DNA of 64,000 nt. It comes from Bin55 sp965220235. GTDB lineage: Bacteria > Pseudomonadota > Gammaproteobacteria > Pseudomonadales > Azotimanducaceae. Under the pieces are notes generated by a model that worked only from the letters and a program-made list of their open reading frames with translations, ran no database searches and was not told the origin of the DNA. The stretch spans positions 3,472,001-3,536,000 of the forward strand of contig OZ244815.1 of assembly GCA_965220235.1 (NCBI GenBank). The letters are read 5' to 3'. The first letter of the stretch is position 1. Every line of letters starts with the position of its first letter. This document shows positions 1 through 8,639 of the stretch, piece by piece. The position numbers were made by a program, and so were the translations under genes.

Positions 1-182
1 GGTGAAAAAATGCCCGAACCCGATCGATAGAACACATTTCACAGTGTGTCTAATTGCCGAACCTTGCCTCTGTTAATTTGGCTTTTGCTAACTAGCCATT
101 CCAGTGTTGCGTCTATAGTGGAGAGACAGGAAAACTAAACGCTAATGCTAAAATTCAATTTCAAGGAGCGGAGCCAACCTCA

Positions 183-509
183 ATGAACGACAAAATACGG
201 CACGTCACCGATGAAACGTGGGACGATGAAATCCTAAAGTCGGAGAGTCCTGTATTAGTCGATTATTGGGCGGAGTGGTGTGGTCCATGCAAAATGATCG
301 CACCGATTCTCGATGAAATCGCAGACGAATATAGTGATCGGTTGAAAATCTACAAGATGGACATCGACGAGAATACGGAAACGCCGCCGAAATACGGCGT
401 GCGCGGTATTCCTACGCTTATGCTATTTAAGTCTGGACAAATGGAAGCCGCCAAAATCGGCGTTTTGCCGAAGAAACAACTCACCGCATTTCTTGATCAG
501 TTTGTTTGA
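183..509 (+). CDS. trxA: thioredoxin (TrxA)
   Basis: Cytosolic thiol-disulfide oxidoreductase that reduces protein disulfides and is recharged by thioredoxin reductase. The 108-residue length is normal for the family. The WCGPC active site has Cys33 and Cys36, and the conserved cis-proline is in the GIPTLMLF segment at about residue 77. The ATG is preceded by purine-rich AAGGAG and GGAG runs at 163-173, a normal ribosome-binding region. In many gammaproteobacteria trxA lies beside rho, but here the next gene is a STAS-domain protein. Identification is secure. Confidence 0.97.
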   Translation: MNDKIRHVTDETWDDEILKSESPVLVDYWAEWCGPCKMIAPILDEIADEYSDRLKIYKMDIDENTETPPKYGVRGIPTLMLFKSGQMEAAKIGVLPKKQLTAFLDQFV

Positions 510-555
510 TTTCTAGAAATTCGCCCCTATTGCTTTAGTCTCGGAGTACTTTCGC

Positions 556-909
556 ATTTCACAAGGATTTGACTTAGAGAGCGATCGCGACGGTGATGCG
601 CTGGTAGTGTCAGTGTCCGGCCGCGTGGACGGAACAAATGCGCAGAGCTTCGATAGCTCCCTCGACGAAGTTATCGAGGAATCCGTCAGCGCTGTCGTTC
701 TGGATTTGGCCGGACTGGCTTACATGAGTAGTGCCGGTCTTCGCAGTATTCTTATGACCGCGAAGCGTTTACAGTCACGAAAGGCAAACCTAGCAATTTG
801 CAGCCTGCGTCCTACGATTAACGAGATATTTCAGATAGCGGGATTCGACCGTATTCTGGACGTCTGTGAGAACCGCACTGACGCTGTGGCAAAAGTTACC
901 GCCTCATAA
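556..909 (+). CDS. STAS-domain anti-sigma factor antagonist, probable AUU start
   Basis: Small single-domain STAS protein of about 117 residues, of the SpoIIAA/RsbV type. Such proteins release a partner by binding an anti-sigma kinase when dephosphorylated. The conserved phospho-acceptor region YMSSAGLR lies near residues 56-63. The first ATG/GTG/TTG in frame is a GTG at 607, which would remove the first beta-strand. The frame is open from a stop at 514, and residues from about 568 onward look coding (GDALVVSVSGRVDG). An ATT at 556 preceded by GGAG at 543-546 with 9-base spacing gives the expected N-terminus, so I place the start there. The nearby response-regulator/PP2C phosphatase is a plausible partner; the kinase is not in the window. 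Confidence 0.8.
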   Translation: MSQGFDLESDRDGDALVVSVSGRVDGTNAQSFDSSLDEVIEESVSAVVLDLAGLAYMSSAGLRSILMTAKRLQSRKANLAICSLRPTINEIFQIAGFDRILDVCENRTDAVAKVTAS

Positions 910-1105
910 ACGCTAGCGTCTTAATGACGTAGAGTTAGGTTTTTAAAACTGCCGGTTTTGCGCAGTGCGTTTCGTTATTCCGACATTGTCTCATCGCGAT
1001 GTTGGCGCCATGATATGTATGCCTGCCGAATTCTGGTTCCTTTACCCGCGGCGTCGCTTAACGAATTCCTACGAGTCGCAAGTTGCATCGTCGCAAGACT
1101 CTCGC

Positions 1106-1867
1106 TCAGTGGTTCCACCATGGTAGGTCAGACCATGAGCGAAGGTCCATTTCGTGTGTCCAAACCGACCGATGCTGGCTAGCTAAATACCAATACGTAT
1201 CTGCGATTTTCTCGGGGAGCATAAGCCCGTCCGCGGCGCCTCGCGTCTCCTTTAATTGTTGAAATCGTTCAGGTCCTAGCATCTTGCCGAGCGTATCGGG
1301 CGCTTCTACCGCACCATCGACGACGACATGAGCTACATGAATGCCCTTCGGCGAGAATTCAGCATTTAGCGATTGGCACAACAATCGACGTCCCCCCATT
1401 GCTGCCGCGTGAGAATGCTGACCCGCGTTTCCTCGAACTGCCGCAGTTGCCGATGTTGCGATGATCGTACCATGACCTCGAGCTTCCATAATGGGTGTGA
1501 CCGCGCGAGCTAGTCGGAACAAACCAAACGTACCGAGACGCCAGCCCATTTCAAAAGCTCTGTCTTCAGTTTCCGCGAGGGATCGATTTCCAATTTGTGC
1601 TCCCAAGTTGTAAATCGCAACTTCGATTGGACCGATATCTGCCTCCACTGACGCCACACGCGATTCAATAGCGTCCTCATCAATCGCGTTCATGATGAAG
1701 CCGCTTGCACTACCGCCTAGTTCGCTGATCTCGCTGACGAGACGCTCAAGTCCTTCCACGTTGCTCCGCCGACACAATACAGCGTGGTATCCCTCCTGTG
1801 CGAATCTCTTTCCGACTGTGCCCCCGATACCTGCACCTGCGCCGATCACGAGACATACTGGTTTCAT
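1106..1867 (-). CDS. SDR-family protein with altered active site
   Basis: Short-chain dehydrogenase/reductase-like Rossmann protein of 253 residues. The N-terminal nucleotide-binding GAGAGIG motif and the NLGAQ segment (equivalent of NNAG) are present, as is the SATAA serine region. The usual Tyr-x-x-x-Lys catalytic pair is not visible: the corresponding segment reads GQHSHAAAMGGRR. The following segment (SLNAEFSPKGIHVAHVVVDG) matches a subgroup of atypical SDRs in which the Tyr position is often Phe. The substrate cannot be deduced. It may be a binding or regulatory protein, or an enzyme with a different acid/base. The gene stands alone, facing the trx-STAS pair. Confidence 0.8.
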   Translation of the reverse strand: MKPVCLVIGAGAGIGGTVGKRFAQEGYHAVLCRRSNVEGLERLVSEISELGGSASGFIMNAIDEDAIESRVASVEADIGPIEVAIYNLGAQIGNRSLAETEDRAFEMGWRLGTFGLFRLARAVTPIMEARGHGTIIATSATAAVRGNAGQHSHAAAMGGRRLLCQSLNAEFSPKGIHVAHVVVDGAVEAPDTLGKMLGPERFQQLKETRGAADGLMLPEKIADTYWYLASQHRSVWTHEMDLRSWSDLPWWNH

Positions 1868-2064
1868 GTGATGATTGTCCTACTAAAAGTGAATTTGTGC
1901 GTCGGTCGATAGATTCTGACGATTGAAAGCAAGCGATGAACATCTACAGCTGAAAGCGCTTAGATGCGTCCGGACGCGCGAAGGGACACGAGCGTCCGCG
2001 CGGATGGTTTTCAAGCCTCCTCTGAGACCATGAAAGACTTTGAATTGCCGCGTTGAGTATCAGT

Positions 2065-3252
2065 CTATTCGTTATCTGGTCCAACGCAGAGCGTCAAGCA
2101 CGTAATGTCATCAGTTTGCAGATAACCATCGACAAATGAATGAACACCCTCGAAAACCGTTTCGTTCGCTAATTTCGCGTCACTATATCCATGAGTAAAT
2201 AGCTCGCCAAAACGATCCATCCCGAAAAGCTCCTCATCTTTGTTTTCGGCTTCGTTGACACCGTCCGTATAGAAAACTAACGTATCGCCGTCGCGGAGCT
2301 CCATTGTGTGGCTCGTGTATTGATAGTCGCTAGCGACCCCCAACGCAACACCATCGTGCGGGTCGAATAAAACTGAGCGGCCATCGGAGTGCACGACCAT
2401 CATCGGATTGTGGCCCCCATTGCAGTAGCTAAGCATGTGCGATTCAGGATCGTATATCGCGTAAATCAACGTCACAAACATCATCGAATCGTTATCTGCG
2501 CACAAGATGTCGTTGACCGTACGAACAACGTCTGCCGGGTCTGAACGTTCGCCCGCCGCACTCTTCAGTAACGTGCGACTGACCATCATGAATAACGCCG
2601 CAGGAACACCTTTACCTGATACGTCGGCAATTGCTAATCCAATCCGCCCGTCGGGTAGAACATAAAAATCGTAGAAATCGCCACCGACTTCCCTTGCAGC
2701 AAGCATATTGGCATACAAACGATGCGACTGGGTGGAGACGAAACTCTTCGGTAGGATGCTCTGTTGCATCGACTTCGCAACGCCTAACTCGTTCTCAATC
2801 GAAACTAAACGATTACGTGCGTCCATTGCATCGCGCCAAGACACCAGGTTTTTAATCGTTCGATCGATTGTCACCCGCAGATCATTGAAATCAACGGGCT
2901 TAACAACGAAGTCAAACGCACCTAAATTCATCGCTTGACGAATGTTCTTCATGTCCCCGTACGCGGAGACAACCACGGAACGTAACTCCTGTTCGAGATC
3001 GCTCATCCGTGACAGCAATTCCAGTCCATCCATACGAGGCATGTTGATGTCAGTCAAAACGATATCGACTGCTGAATTGCGCTTTAGAACTTCAAGAGCT
3101 TCTTCGCCGTTACCGGCGAACTCAAACTGATACACACCCCGACGGATCTCGCGGCGCATACGTTGTCGTACAAGCGCCTCTAAGTCAGGTTCGTCATCGA
3201 CAACCAGAATCGTGTGCGGACTGGCATTGACTTCTTGTTCGACTTCGGCCAT
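2065..3252 (-). CDS. response regulator with PP2C-type (SpoIIE/RsbU) phosphatase output
   Basis: A 395-residue fusion of a CheY-like receiver and a PPM/PP2C serine phosphatase. The receiver (about 13-130) has the acidic pair DD19-20, the phospho-acceptor Asp68 in LTDINMP, and Lys118 in VVKPVD. A helical linker follows (about 130-180). The phosphatase metal ligands are in GGDFYDF (about 190-196), IADVSGKG (about 208-215) and the C-terminal DDITC. Such proteins dephosphorylate a STAS anti-anti-sigma factor in response to a sensor kinase, and the STAS protein at 556-909 is the obvious candidate substrate. No sensor kinase is adjacent. Confidence 0.92.
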   Translation of the reverse strand: MAEVEQEVNASPHTILVVDDEPDLEALVRQRMRREIRRGVYQFEFAGNGEEALEVLKRNSAVDIVLTDINMPRMDGLELLSRMSDLEQELRSVVVSAYGDMKNIRQAMNLGAFDFVVKPVDFNDLRVTIDRTIKNLVSWRDAMDARNRLVSIENELGVAKSMQQSILPKSFVSTQSHRLYANMLAAREVGGDFYDFYVLPDGRIGLAIADVSGKGVPAALFMMVSRTLLKSAAGERSDPADVVRTVNDILCADNDSMMFVTLIYAIYDPESHMLSYCNGGHNPMMVVHSDGRSVLFDPHDGVALGVASDYQYTSHTMELRDGDTLVFYTDGVNEAENKDEELFGMDRFGELFTHGYSDAKLANETVFEGVHSFVDGYLQTDDITCLTLCVGPDNE

Positions 3253-3442
3253 TGGGTGTTACTAGTGGTAATGCGTTTTTAGCTTGCGAAAACACATGCT
3301 CGAACGCAGATGCTTCTCTCGTATTTTAGAGTCAGCTCTTTTCACCTCGAGCTGACCACATTCACGCTAAACAGCCTAGCGGCGCATGCCAACTCACATG
3401 CCAATTCTCGTCAAGATGTTTGAAACTCGGTACAAGCACCTG

Positions 3443-4477
3443 TTAGTCGAAAGCCCATCCGTGCCAGAAGTTCTCCGGGGTAGATTCAACATCTTCTAAG
3501 ACGTTGCGTGTATCAATCCACCACTGATATCGAGGTCCTGGACCGAACTCTAGATCGTCAATGTACGTCTCGCCCTCGCGTTGGTAATCAATGGGAGTGA
3601 GTATTCGCACGATTGGCTCGTCGGTTTCGGACGAGTGATTCACGCCTGCCGCATGTATAAGACGTGGATGCCACCAGATCACATCCCCAGCAGATCCGGC
3701 GAATTCAACCGGTTGCGTATCACGAAGTAGCTGATCTCGTTCACGCGCGTACGATTCAACACGAGCACCTGTAATGGTGCTGCCGCTCACACGATCCCAG
3801 CACGTGTGCATCCGTCGATGCGATCCCGGCCAGACAGTAAAACCGCCGCATCGCGATCTGACATCGCACAGCAATACCATCGCAGATAACTGTGAAGCCA
3901 TATAGTCCCCATGCGGGTACATCCGGTCGGTAGCGGTGTCAGAAAGCGGAAATACGCCATAAATACCACGAACTCTTCGTACCGGCTTAATCTGCGAACC
4001 TAAAAAAGCGCTTGCCAAGTTCAGCATCTTTGGATGATTGGCCAATTGGTCCACAAGAAACGACTCCGTGCCGATGCCCGCATCACCACGAGATCGCATT
4101 TTCCAGTTCGTACCCACCAACGAACCTACACGTACGTGATCTTCGGGTTGCCAATGGGATGCTGGATCGTCTAACCAAGTCGTAGGATCGTCTTTTCTTA
4201 ATCCACCGCGGGGCACATTCGCCCAAAAATACTCGTTCGCTTCGCGAAGAGCTTCGGTTTGATCTGCGAGCAATCCTCTCTTGATGAGGTAACCATGTGA
4301 CCTGAAGAACGCAATATCAGCGGGTTCGAGCGTATGTAGTCGGTTCGATCCTTCGGTGTCTTCCGCTGTACTGCTTGCTTGATACGTAACGTCATCTGAA
4401 ATGGGTTGGGTCGTCGGATGCCCAATGTTGTAGTCAGCCATGTTGCTCGCAGTAGGCGACTTGATTGCTTTACTCAT
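3443..4477 (-). CDS. phytanoyl-CoA dioxygenase-family protein (copy 1)
   Basis: Predicted Fe(II)/2-oxoglutarate-dependent oxygenase of 344 residues in the PhyH family. The metal-binding HxD is visible as PHGDYM and the distal His in HPRLIHAAG. Other members hydroxylate acyl-CoAs or small metabolites; the substrate here is unknown. It is the last gene of a leftward cluster with a second PhyH protein, a TlpA-like thioredoxin and acyl-CoA enzymes, so a role in acid degradation is plausible. A long low-complexity N-terminus of about 45 residues precedes the fold, and the real start could lie further in. Confidence 0.85.
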   Translation of the reverse strand: MSKAIKSPTASNMADYNIGHPTTQPISDDVTYQASSTAEDTEGSNRLHTLEPADIAFFRSHGYLIKRGLLADQTEALREANEYFWANVPRGGLRKDDPTTWLDDPASHWQPEDHVRVGSLVGTNWKMRSRGDAGIGTESFLVDQLANHPKMLNLASAFLGSQIKPVRRVRGIYGVFPLSDTATDRMYPHGDYMASQLSAMVLLCDVRSRCGGFTVWPGSHRRMHTCWDRVSGSTITGARVESYARERDQLLRDTQPVEFAGSAGDVIWWHPRLIHAAGVNHSSETDEPIVRILTPIDYQREGETYIDDLEFGPGPRYQWWIDTRNVLEDVESTPENFWHGWAFD

Positions 4478-4513
4478 GATCTCGCAACCGCAGGCAGTTG
4501 CTAACGACTCAAC

Positions 4514-5368
4514 CTATGCACGCAGATATTCACCGGGTGTCCGGTTGAACCGAAACGGGTGTTCTGGATCACGTTCGATGATCTCTTGAGGTACTGCACC
4601 TTCCCAGTCCGACGGCTTCTCGTTAGATCGTCGATAGTACCAACCTAACAGTACGGTTCGACGCTCCGCCGAGCGATTCGGATGTGTCCCGTGCAGGAGG
4701 CGTGCGTCGCCGATCATCAACTGGCCCGCTTTCACGGGCAAATCTATCGCATTTGGATGGTCGATGAACATCCATTCGTTCGTCTCTTTGATGTCGTATC
4801 CACCCGCTTCATGGGCTTGTACTAAATGATCATGCAAGTCCAAACGCCTGAGATGGCTACCAGGGATAACTCGGATGCATCCATTCTTAACGTGAGTGTC
4901 GGTCAAGTACCAATTCAAGAAGACTTGCTGCGGCCAAGGCGACATGCTGATCGGGTCGTCCCACCTCGCCCAGTCTTGATGCCAATATAGTGCTGGCGCG
5001 TGCGGTGGTTTAGAAATGATTTGGAACACCCCGCCAGACTTCAAATCACCCATCCCTAATGCAGACATGATCGAAGCAGGATGCTCTATCAAGAAATCGA
5101 CCACCTCGTCTTGAGGAAATTCAGGAGAGCGCTTCGAACGATTTCGAATACCACTGATTTTGACATCCGAACCCTGATATTTCCAGTGTGGAGGATGTTC
5201 ACTTCGCTTGAGCCATTCGTCCGACCAATGGCGAAGACGTTCCATTGAACCATCGGGTAAAAGACCGTCTACCAAGCAAAAGCCGTCTTTCAATAGTTGC
5301 TGACGTGCTTGCGTCAATTCGCTCGTAATTCGTGGTTGCTCTTCTTGAATGTGTGACATCTGGGTCAT
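4514..5368 (-). CDS. phytanoyl-CoA dioxygenase-family protein (copy 2)
   Basis: Second Fe(II)/2-oxoglutarate-type oxygenase of this cluster. It has the HxD in YWHQDWARW and the distal His in LLHGTHPNRS. It is only distantly similar to the neighbouring copy, so probably not a recent tandem duplication. A longer reading from 5389 is open, but the ATG at 5368 follows the stop of the upstream thioredoxin-like gene by one base and is preferred. The substrate is unknown. Position within an acyl-CoA ligase/hydratase operon suggests hydroxylation of an acyl-CoA or free acid. Confidence 0.85.
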   Translation of the reverse strand: MTQMSHIQEEQPRITSELTQARQQLLKDGFCLVDGLLPDGSMERLRHWSDEWLKRSEHPPHWKYQGSDVKISGIRNRSKRSPEFPQDEVVDFLIEHPASIMSALGMGDLKSGGVFQIISKPPHAPALYWHQDWARWDDPISMSPWPQQVFLNWYLTDTHVKNGCIRVIPGSHLRRLDLHDHLVQAHEAGGYDIKETNEWMFIDHPNAIDLPVKAGQLMIGDARLLHGTHPNRSAERRTVLLGWYYRRSNEKPSDWEGAVPQEIIERDPEHPFRFNRTPGEYLRA

Positions 5369-5369
5369 A

Positions 5370-5864
5370 TTAGCGGTTGATCTTCCCAAGAATTTCTTTA
5401 CGGGTCGTGGACCCTACGATCACTGCACTCAAATCGCCTTGCGGATCGACCACCATCGTAAGCGGAATGAAATCCGGCCTTGACTTATCCCAACGCGCTC
5501 GTGGATCCTCAAGCAAGTCGGGAAACTCAGCACCAAATCTGGCTTTCTGTGAGGCCAATTCCTCTCCTTGAACGCCGTCGAAATTCATACCTAACACAAT
5601 CACGTTATGCTCGGTCCGTTGACGGTGAATCTCATTGAGCATCCTTATCTCTTCGCGACATGGACCACACCAACTCGCCCAATACGTGATGACAACCCAC
5701 TTGCCGGAAATGTCGTCGAAGTCAATGTGCTCGCCATTATCGAGCCGATAGCTACCTTCTTGAGAGATTGCTGAAACCGCAAATATGATGAAACCGACGA
5801 GAACACAACGCTGCAAACCCGTGCGTTCTCCTCTCCCAAACTTGGTCCTCAATCGTTGCTTCAT
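5370..5864 (-). CDS. TlpA-like membrane-anchored thioredoxin
   Basis: About 164 residues. A hydrophobic N-terminal segment (residues 20-34) is followed by a thioredoxin fold of the TlpA/ResA kind, with the WCGPC active site at Cys66 and Cys69. The family keeps periplasmic cysteines reduced, often in cytochrome c maturation. A longer reading from 5942 overlaps the upstream crotonase gene, and the ATG at 5864 fits better with the signal anchor. Its presence inside an acyl-CoA/oxygenase operon is unexpected, and I see no partner cytochrome. Confidence 0.85.
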   Translation of the reverse strand: MKQRLRTKFGRGERTGLQRCVLVGFIIFAVSAISQEGSYRLDNGEHIDFDDISGKWVVITYWASWCGPCREEIRMLNEIHRQRTEHNVIVLGMNFDGVQGEELASQKARFGAEFPDLLEDPRARWDKSRPDFIPLTMVVDPQGDLSAVIVGSTTRKEILGKINR

Positions 5865-5895
5865 GCCGTTGATGCGTAGTTCCTTGAGGCGAACA

Positions 5896-6732
5896 CTAAT
5901 TTCCCTTGAATTCTGGTATGGGTCTTCCCTCAAACGCTGCACGAAGTGCCTTCGCGGCGTCTTCGGTTCGCATCAATTCGCCAAATAGCTCCGCTTCTCG
6001 TCGTAGTCCATCCTGCAACGGCATATCAACACCTTCTCGTATTGCCCGCTTCGAGTTCGCTAGCGCTCGTGGAGCGCGTTGCGCTAACGTCTGGGCGAAT
6101 GCAGTAACTTCGTCGCGATAAGCCGATAGGTCATTCGGCAGAACGCGACTGACGATACCCATTTCATGCGCCGTGTCCGGGGTGAACACCGTACCATGCA
6201 GAATTAAGTCGAGTGCTTTCGCCACCCCAAGTAAGCGCGCAAATCTCTGCGTACCCCCACCTCCTGGCAGGATACCTACGCCAGTTTCTGGCAAACCAAG
6301 CCGAAAGTCGCCTGACCGCGCAAGTCGAAAGTCGCACGCTAGTGCAAGTTCTAACCCGCCCCCCATCGCCATGCCGTTGATGGCGGCAATCGTGATAGCG
6401 TCCATCGCCTCAAGCAAATCCATCGCACCTCTGAGACCACGTGATCGTCTGCGCTGACTGATTCCTGACGGTGAAGTTCGGGGAGATGGACTTCCACGAA
6501 TTTGACGTTCGGCGGAGGTCGCTAATTCATCGACTTCGTAATGTCGTACGAAAATGTCATCCGACCCTCCGGTTAAGACCAAAACTCGCACACCTGATTC
6601 GGAATCTATGGATTCCAATGTCGTCAACAGCGCTTCGGCGCCTGCTGCGTTTATCGTGTGGCGTGGAGGGTTAGTTAAGGTGATTGTGGCAACGTACTTA
6701 TCCTGTGTCATCTTGACAAATGAGTCGCTCAT
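5896..6732 (-). CDS. enoyl-CoA hydratase/isomerase (crotonase family)
   Basis: A 278-residue crotonase-fold protein. The oxyanion-hole segment GMAMGGGLELA and the glutamate-bearing segment LPETGVGILPGGGGTQR are typical of enoyl-CoA hydratases. An unusual Arg/Ser/Pro-rich insertion (about residues 78-100) sits where the substrate-binding loop normally is. Its start overlaps the stop of the upstream acyl-CoA ligase by 4 bases, so the two are translationally coupled. Likely role: hydration of an enoyl-CoA made from the product of that ligase. Confidence 0.9.
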   Translation of the reverse strand: MSDSFVKMTQDKYVATITLTNPPRHTINAAGAEALLTTLESIDSESGVRVLVLTGGSDDIFVRHYEVDELATSAERQIRGSPSPRTSPSGISQRRRSRGLRGAMDLLEAMDAITIAAINGMAMGGGLELALACDFRLARSGDFRLGLPETGVGILPGGGGTQRFARLLGVAKALDLILHGTVFTPDTAHEMGIVSRVLPNDLSAYRDEVTAFAQTLAQRAPRALANSKRAIREGVDMPLQDGLRREAELFGELMRTEDAAKALRAAFEGRPIPEFKGN

Positions 6733-8630
6733 ATCGCACTGCCTATCAAGCCGGCTTCAGTTAAATCCTCATGGATTTCGTTCAGTATTTCTGGATCATC
6801 GATCGTCGAAGGCGCGGTGAACGTATCACCATCAACCATCTTGCGCATCACTTGACGAAGGATTTTGCCTGAACGAGTCTTCGGTAGTCTCTTAACGACC
6901 ACACAACGCTTGAAGTTAGTAAAAGGTCCGACCTCGTTTCGCACAATCCCGATCAGCTCGCTCTCTAGTGCATCTCGCGCAATATTCATGCCATCTTTCA
7001 GAAGCACCAACCCAATTGGTACCTGACCTTTCTCTGAATCACGAATACCAACCACAGCGCACTCTGCAATCGCTGGATGTGAAGCGACCGCCTCTTCAAT
7101 TTGACCCGTAGAAAGTCGATGACCAGCAACGTTCATTACGTCGTCGGTCCTGCCCATAACGTAGACATAACCTTCCTCGTCGCGAAACCCACCGTCACCA
7201 GTAGCGTAAAAGCCAGGAAACGCTGACCAGTACGATGCTTCAAAGCGATCATGATCACGCCAGATCGTTGGTAGAGCTCCCGGAGGCAAAGGAGGTGCAA
7301 CGACTACGTTCCCATCCACATTTGGTGGTGCTTCTACGCCTTCGTCTGTGAGGATTCGAACGTCGTATCCTGGTACGGGTAACGTCAGTGAACCCGGTTT
7401 CATCTCTTTTAGGCCGTACCCGGCCATGTTGGCACAGATTGACCACCCTGTCTCAGTTTGCCACCAATGGTCAATAACTGGAACGCTCAAGTGGTCATTG
7501 AGCCAATGCCACGTCGGCGCATCGCAACGCTCACCAGCCACGAATAAGTACTCTAGTGACGAAATGTCATATTGACGAAGTAGCGAGCAATGTGGATCTT
7601 CTTTTTTTATAGCTCGAAACGCGGTAGGGGCAACGAAAAACGTCTTTACCCCGTGATCAGCAATTACTCGCCAAAACGTACCGGCATCCGGCGTCCGCAC
7701 GGGTTTTCCTTCGAATAGGATCGTCGTACAGCCTTTGAACAATGGTCCATACACAATGTAGGAGTGACCAACAACCCAGCCTACGTCCGAAGCAGCCCAA
7801 AACACATCACCTTCATCAACGCCATAGACGGCGTTCATGCTGTAAGTAAGTGCGACCGCGTGACCACCGTTGTCTCGCACAACACCTTTCGGTCGACCAG
7901 TCGTACCCGACGTATAGAGGATATAGAGTGGGTCCAGTGCATTCACCTCTACCACTTCAGCTCCCGGGGACTCGCGCTCCCATCGATCCCAATCAAGATC
8001 CCTGTTAGGAGTCATCGCCGCTTCGCATTGTTGCCGTTGTTTGACAACCACGTTTTCCACAGTGTGGCTTGCGAGTCTTAGTGCCTCATCTACCAATGGC
8101 TTATACGCAATGACCTTGTCAAATTCGATTCCACATGAAGCAGTCAATAGCAGCTTGGGTTCGGCATCGTCAATTCGCAACGCCAGTTCTCTCGCAGCAA
8201 ATCCACCAAATACCACGGAGTGAATTGCACCTAAACGCGCACACGCGAGCATCGCAACGATCGCTTCCGGGATCATCGGCAGATATATGACAACGCGATC
8301 GCCTTTTAACACCCCCATTTGACGCATGCCACCCGCCACTTTGCGCACACGTTCGCCTAGTTCATTGAAGGTGAGCGTTGTAATCGATTCGGTCGCCGGT
8401 GAATCGTAAATCAACGCAGTCGCATCGCCTCGACCGGCTTCAATGTGTCGATCTACCGCCAACCAACAGCTATTTAGCGTACCATCTTCGTACCAACACC
8501 AGCTACCGTTGTCGTCCTGGCTCAACGTCTTTGTTGGCGCTTTGAACCATTCGATGTCACGTTGGCGTTGTTGCCAGAACGCCGCTGGATCCTCTATCGA
8601 GAGGTGGTAGTCCTCTTCGTACGTCGGCAT
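6729..8630 (-). CDS. propionyl-CoA synthetase-type acyl-CoA ligase (PrpE-like)
   Basis: AMP-forming short-chain acyl-CoA ligase, 633 residues. The adenylate motif YTSGTTGRPKG, the signature TETGWS, the YATGDGG hinge segment and the C-terminal catalytic lysine in RSGKILRQ are all present. The N-terminal layout (ending GGFAARELA) resembles propionate-CoA ligases more than acetate-CoA ligases. It activates a short carboxylic acid with ATP and CoA. It follows the CoA-transferase family gene by 9 bases and overlaps the crotonase, supporting one operon. Exact chain specificity is inferred only. Confidence 0.9.
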   Translation of the reverse strand: MPTYEEDYHLSIEDPAAFWQQRQRDIEWFKAPTKTLSQDDNGSWCWYEDGTLNSCWLAVDRHIEAGRGDATALIYDSPATESITTLTFNELGERVRKVAGGMRQMGVLKGDRVVIYLPMIPEAIVAMLACARLGAIHSVVFGGFAARELALRIDDAEPKLLLTASCGIEFDKVIAYKPLVDEALRLASHTVENVVVKQRQQCEAAMTPNRDLDWDRWERESPGAEVVEVNALDPLYILYTSGTTGRPKGVVRDNGGHAVALTYSMNAVYGVDEGDVFWAASDVGWVVGHSYIVYGPLFKGCTTILFEGKPVRTPDAGTFWRVIADHGVKTFFVAPTAFRAIKKEDPHCSLLRQYDISSLEYLFVAGERCDAPTWHWLNDHLSVPVIDHWWQTETGWSICANMAGYGLKEMKPGSLTLPVPGYDVRILTDEGVEAPPNVDGNVVVAPPLPPGALPTIWRDHDRFEASYWSAFPGFYATGDGGFRDEEGYVYVMGRTDDVMNVAGHRLSTGQIEEAVASHPAIAECAVVGIRDSEKGQVPIGLVLLKDGMNIARDALESELIGIVRNEVGPFTNFKRCVVVKRLPKTRSGKILRQVMRKMVDGDTFTAPSTIDDPEILNEIHEDLTEAGLIGSAI

Positions 8631-8639
8631 ACCTACTCG

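Noticed and set aside
958..1182. Rightward 74-codon reading between the STAS gene and the SDR.
   Set aside because: It overlaps the SDR 3' end and shows no family resemblance.
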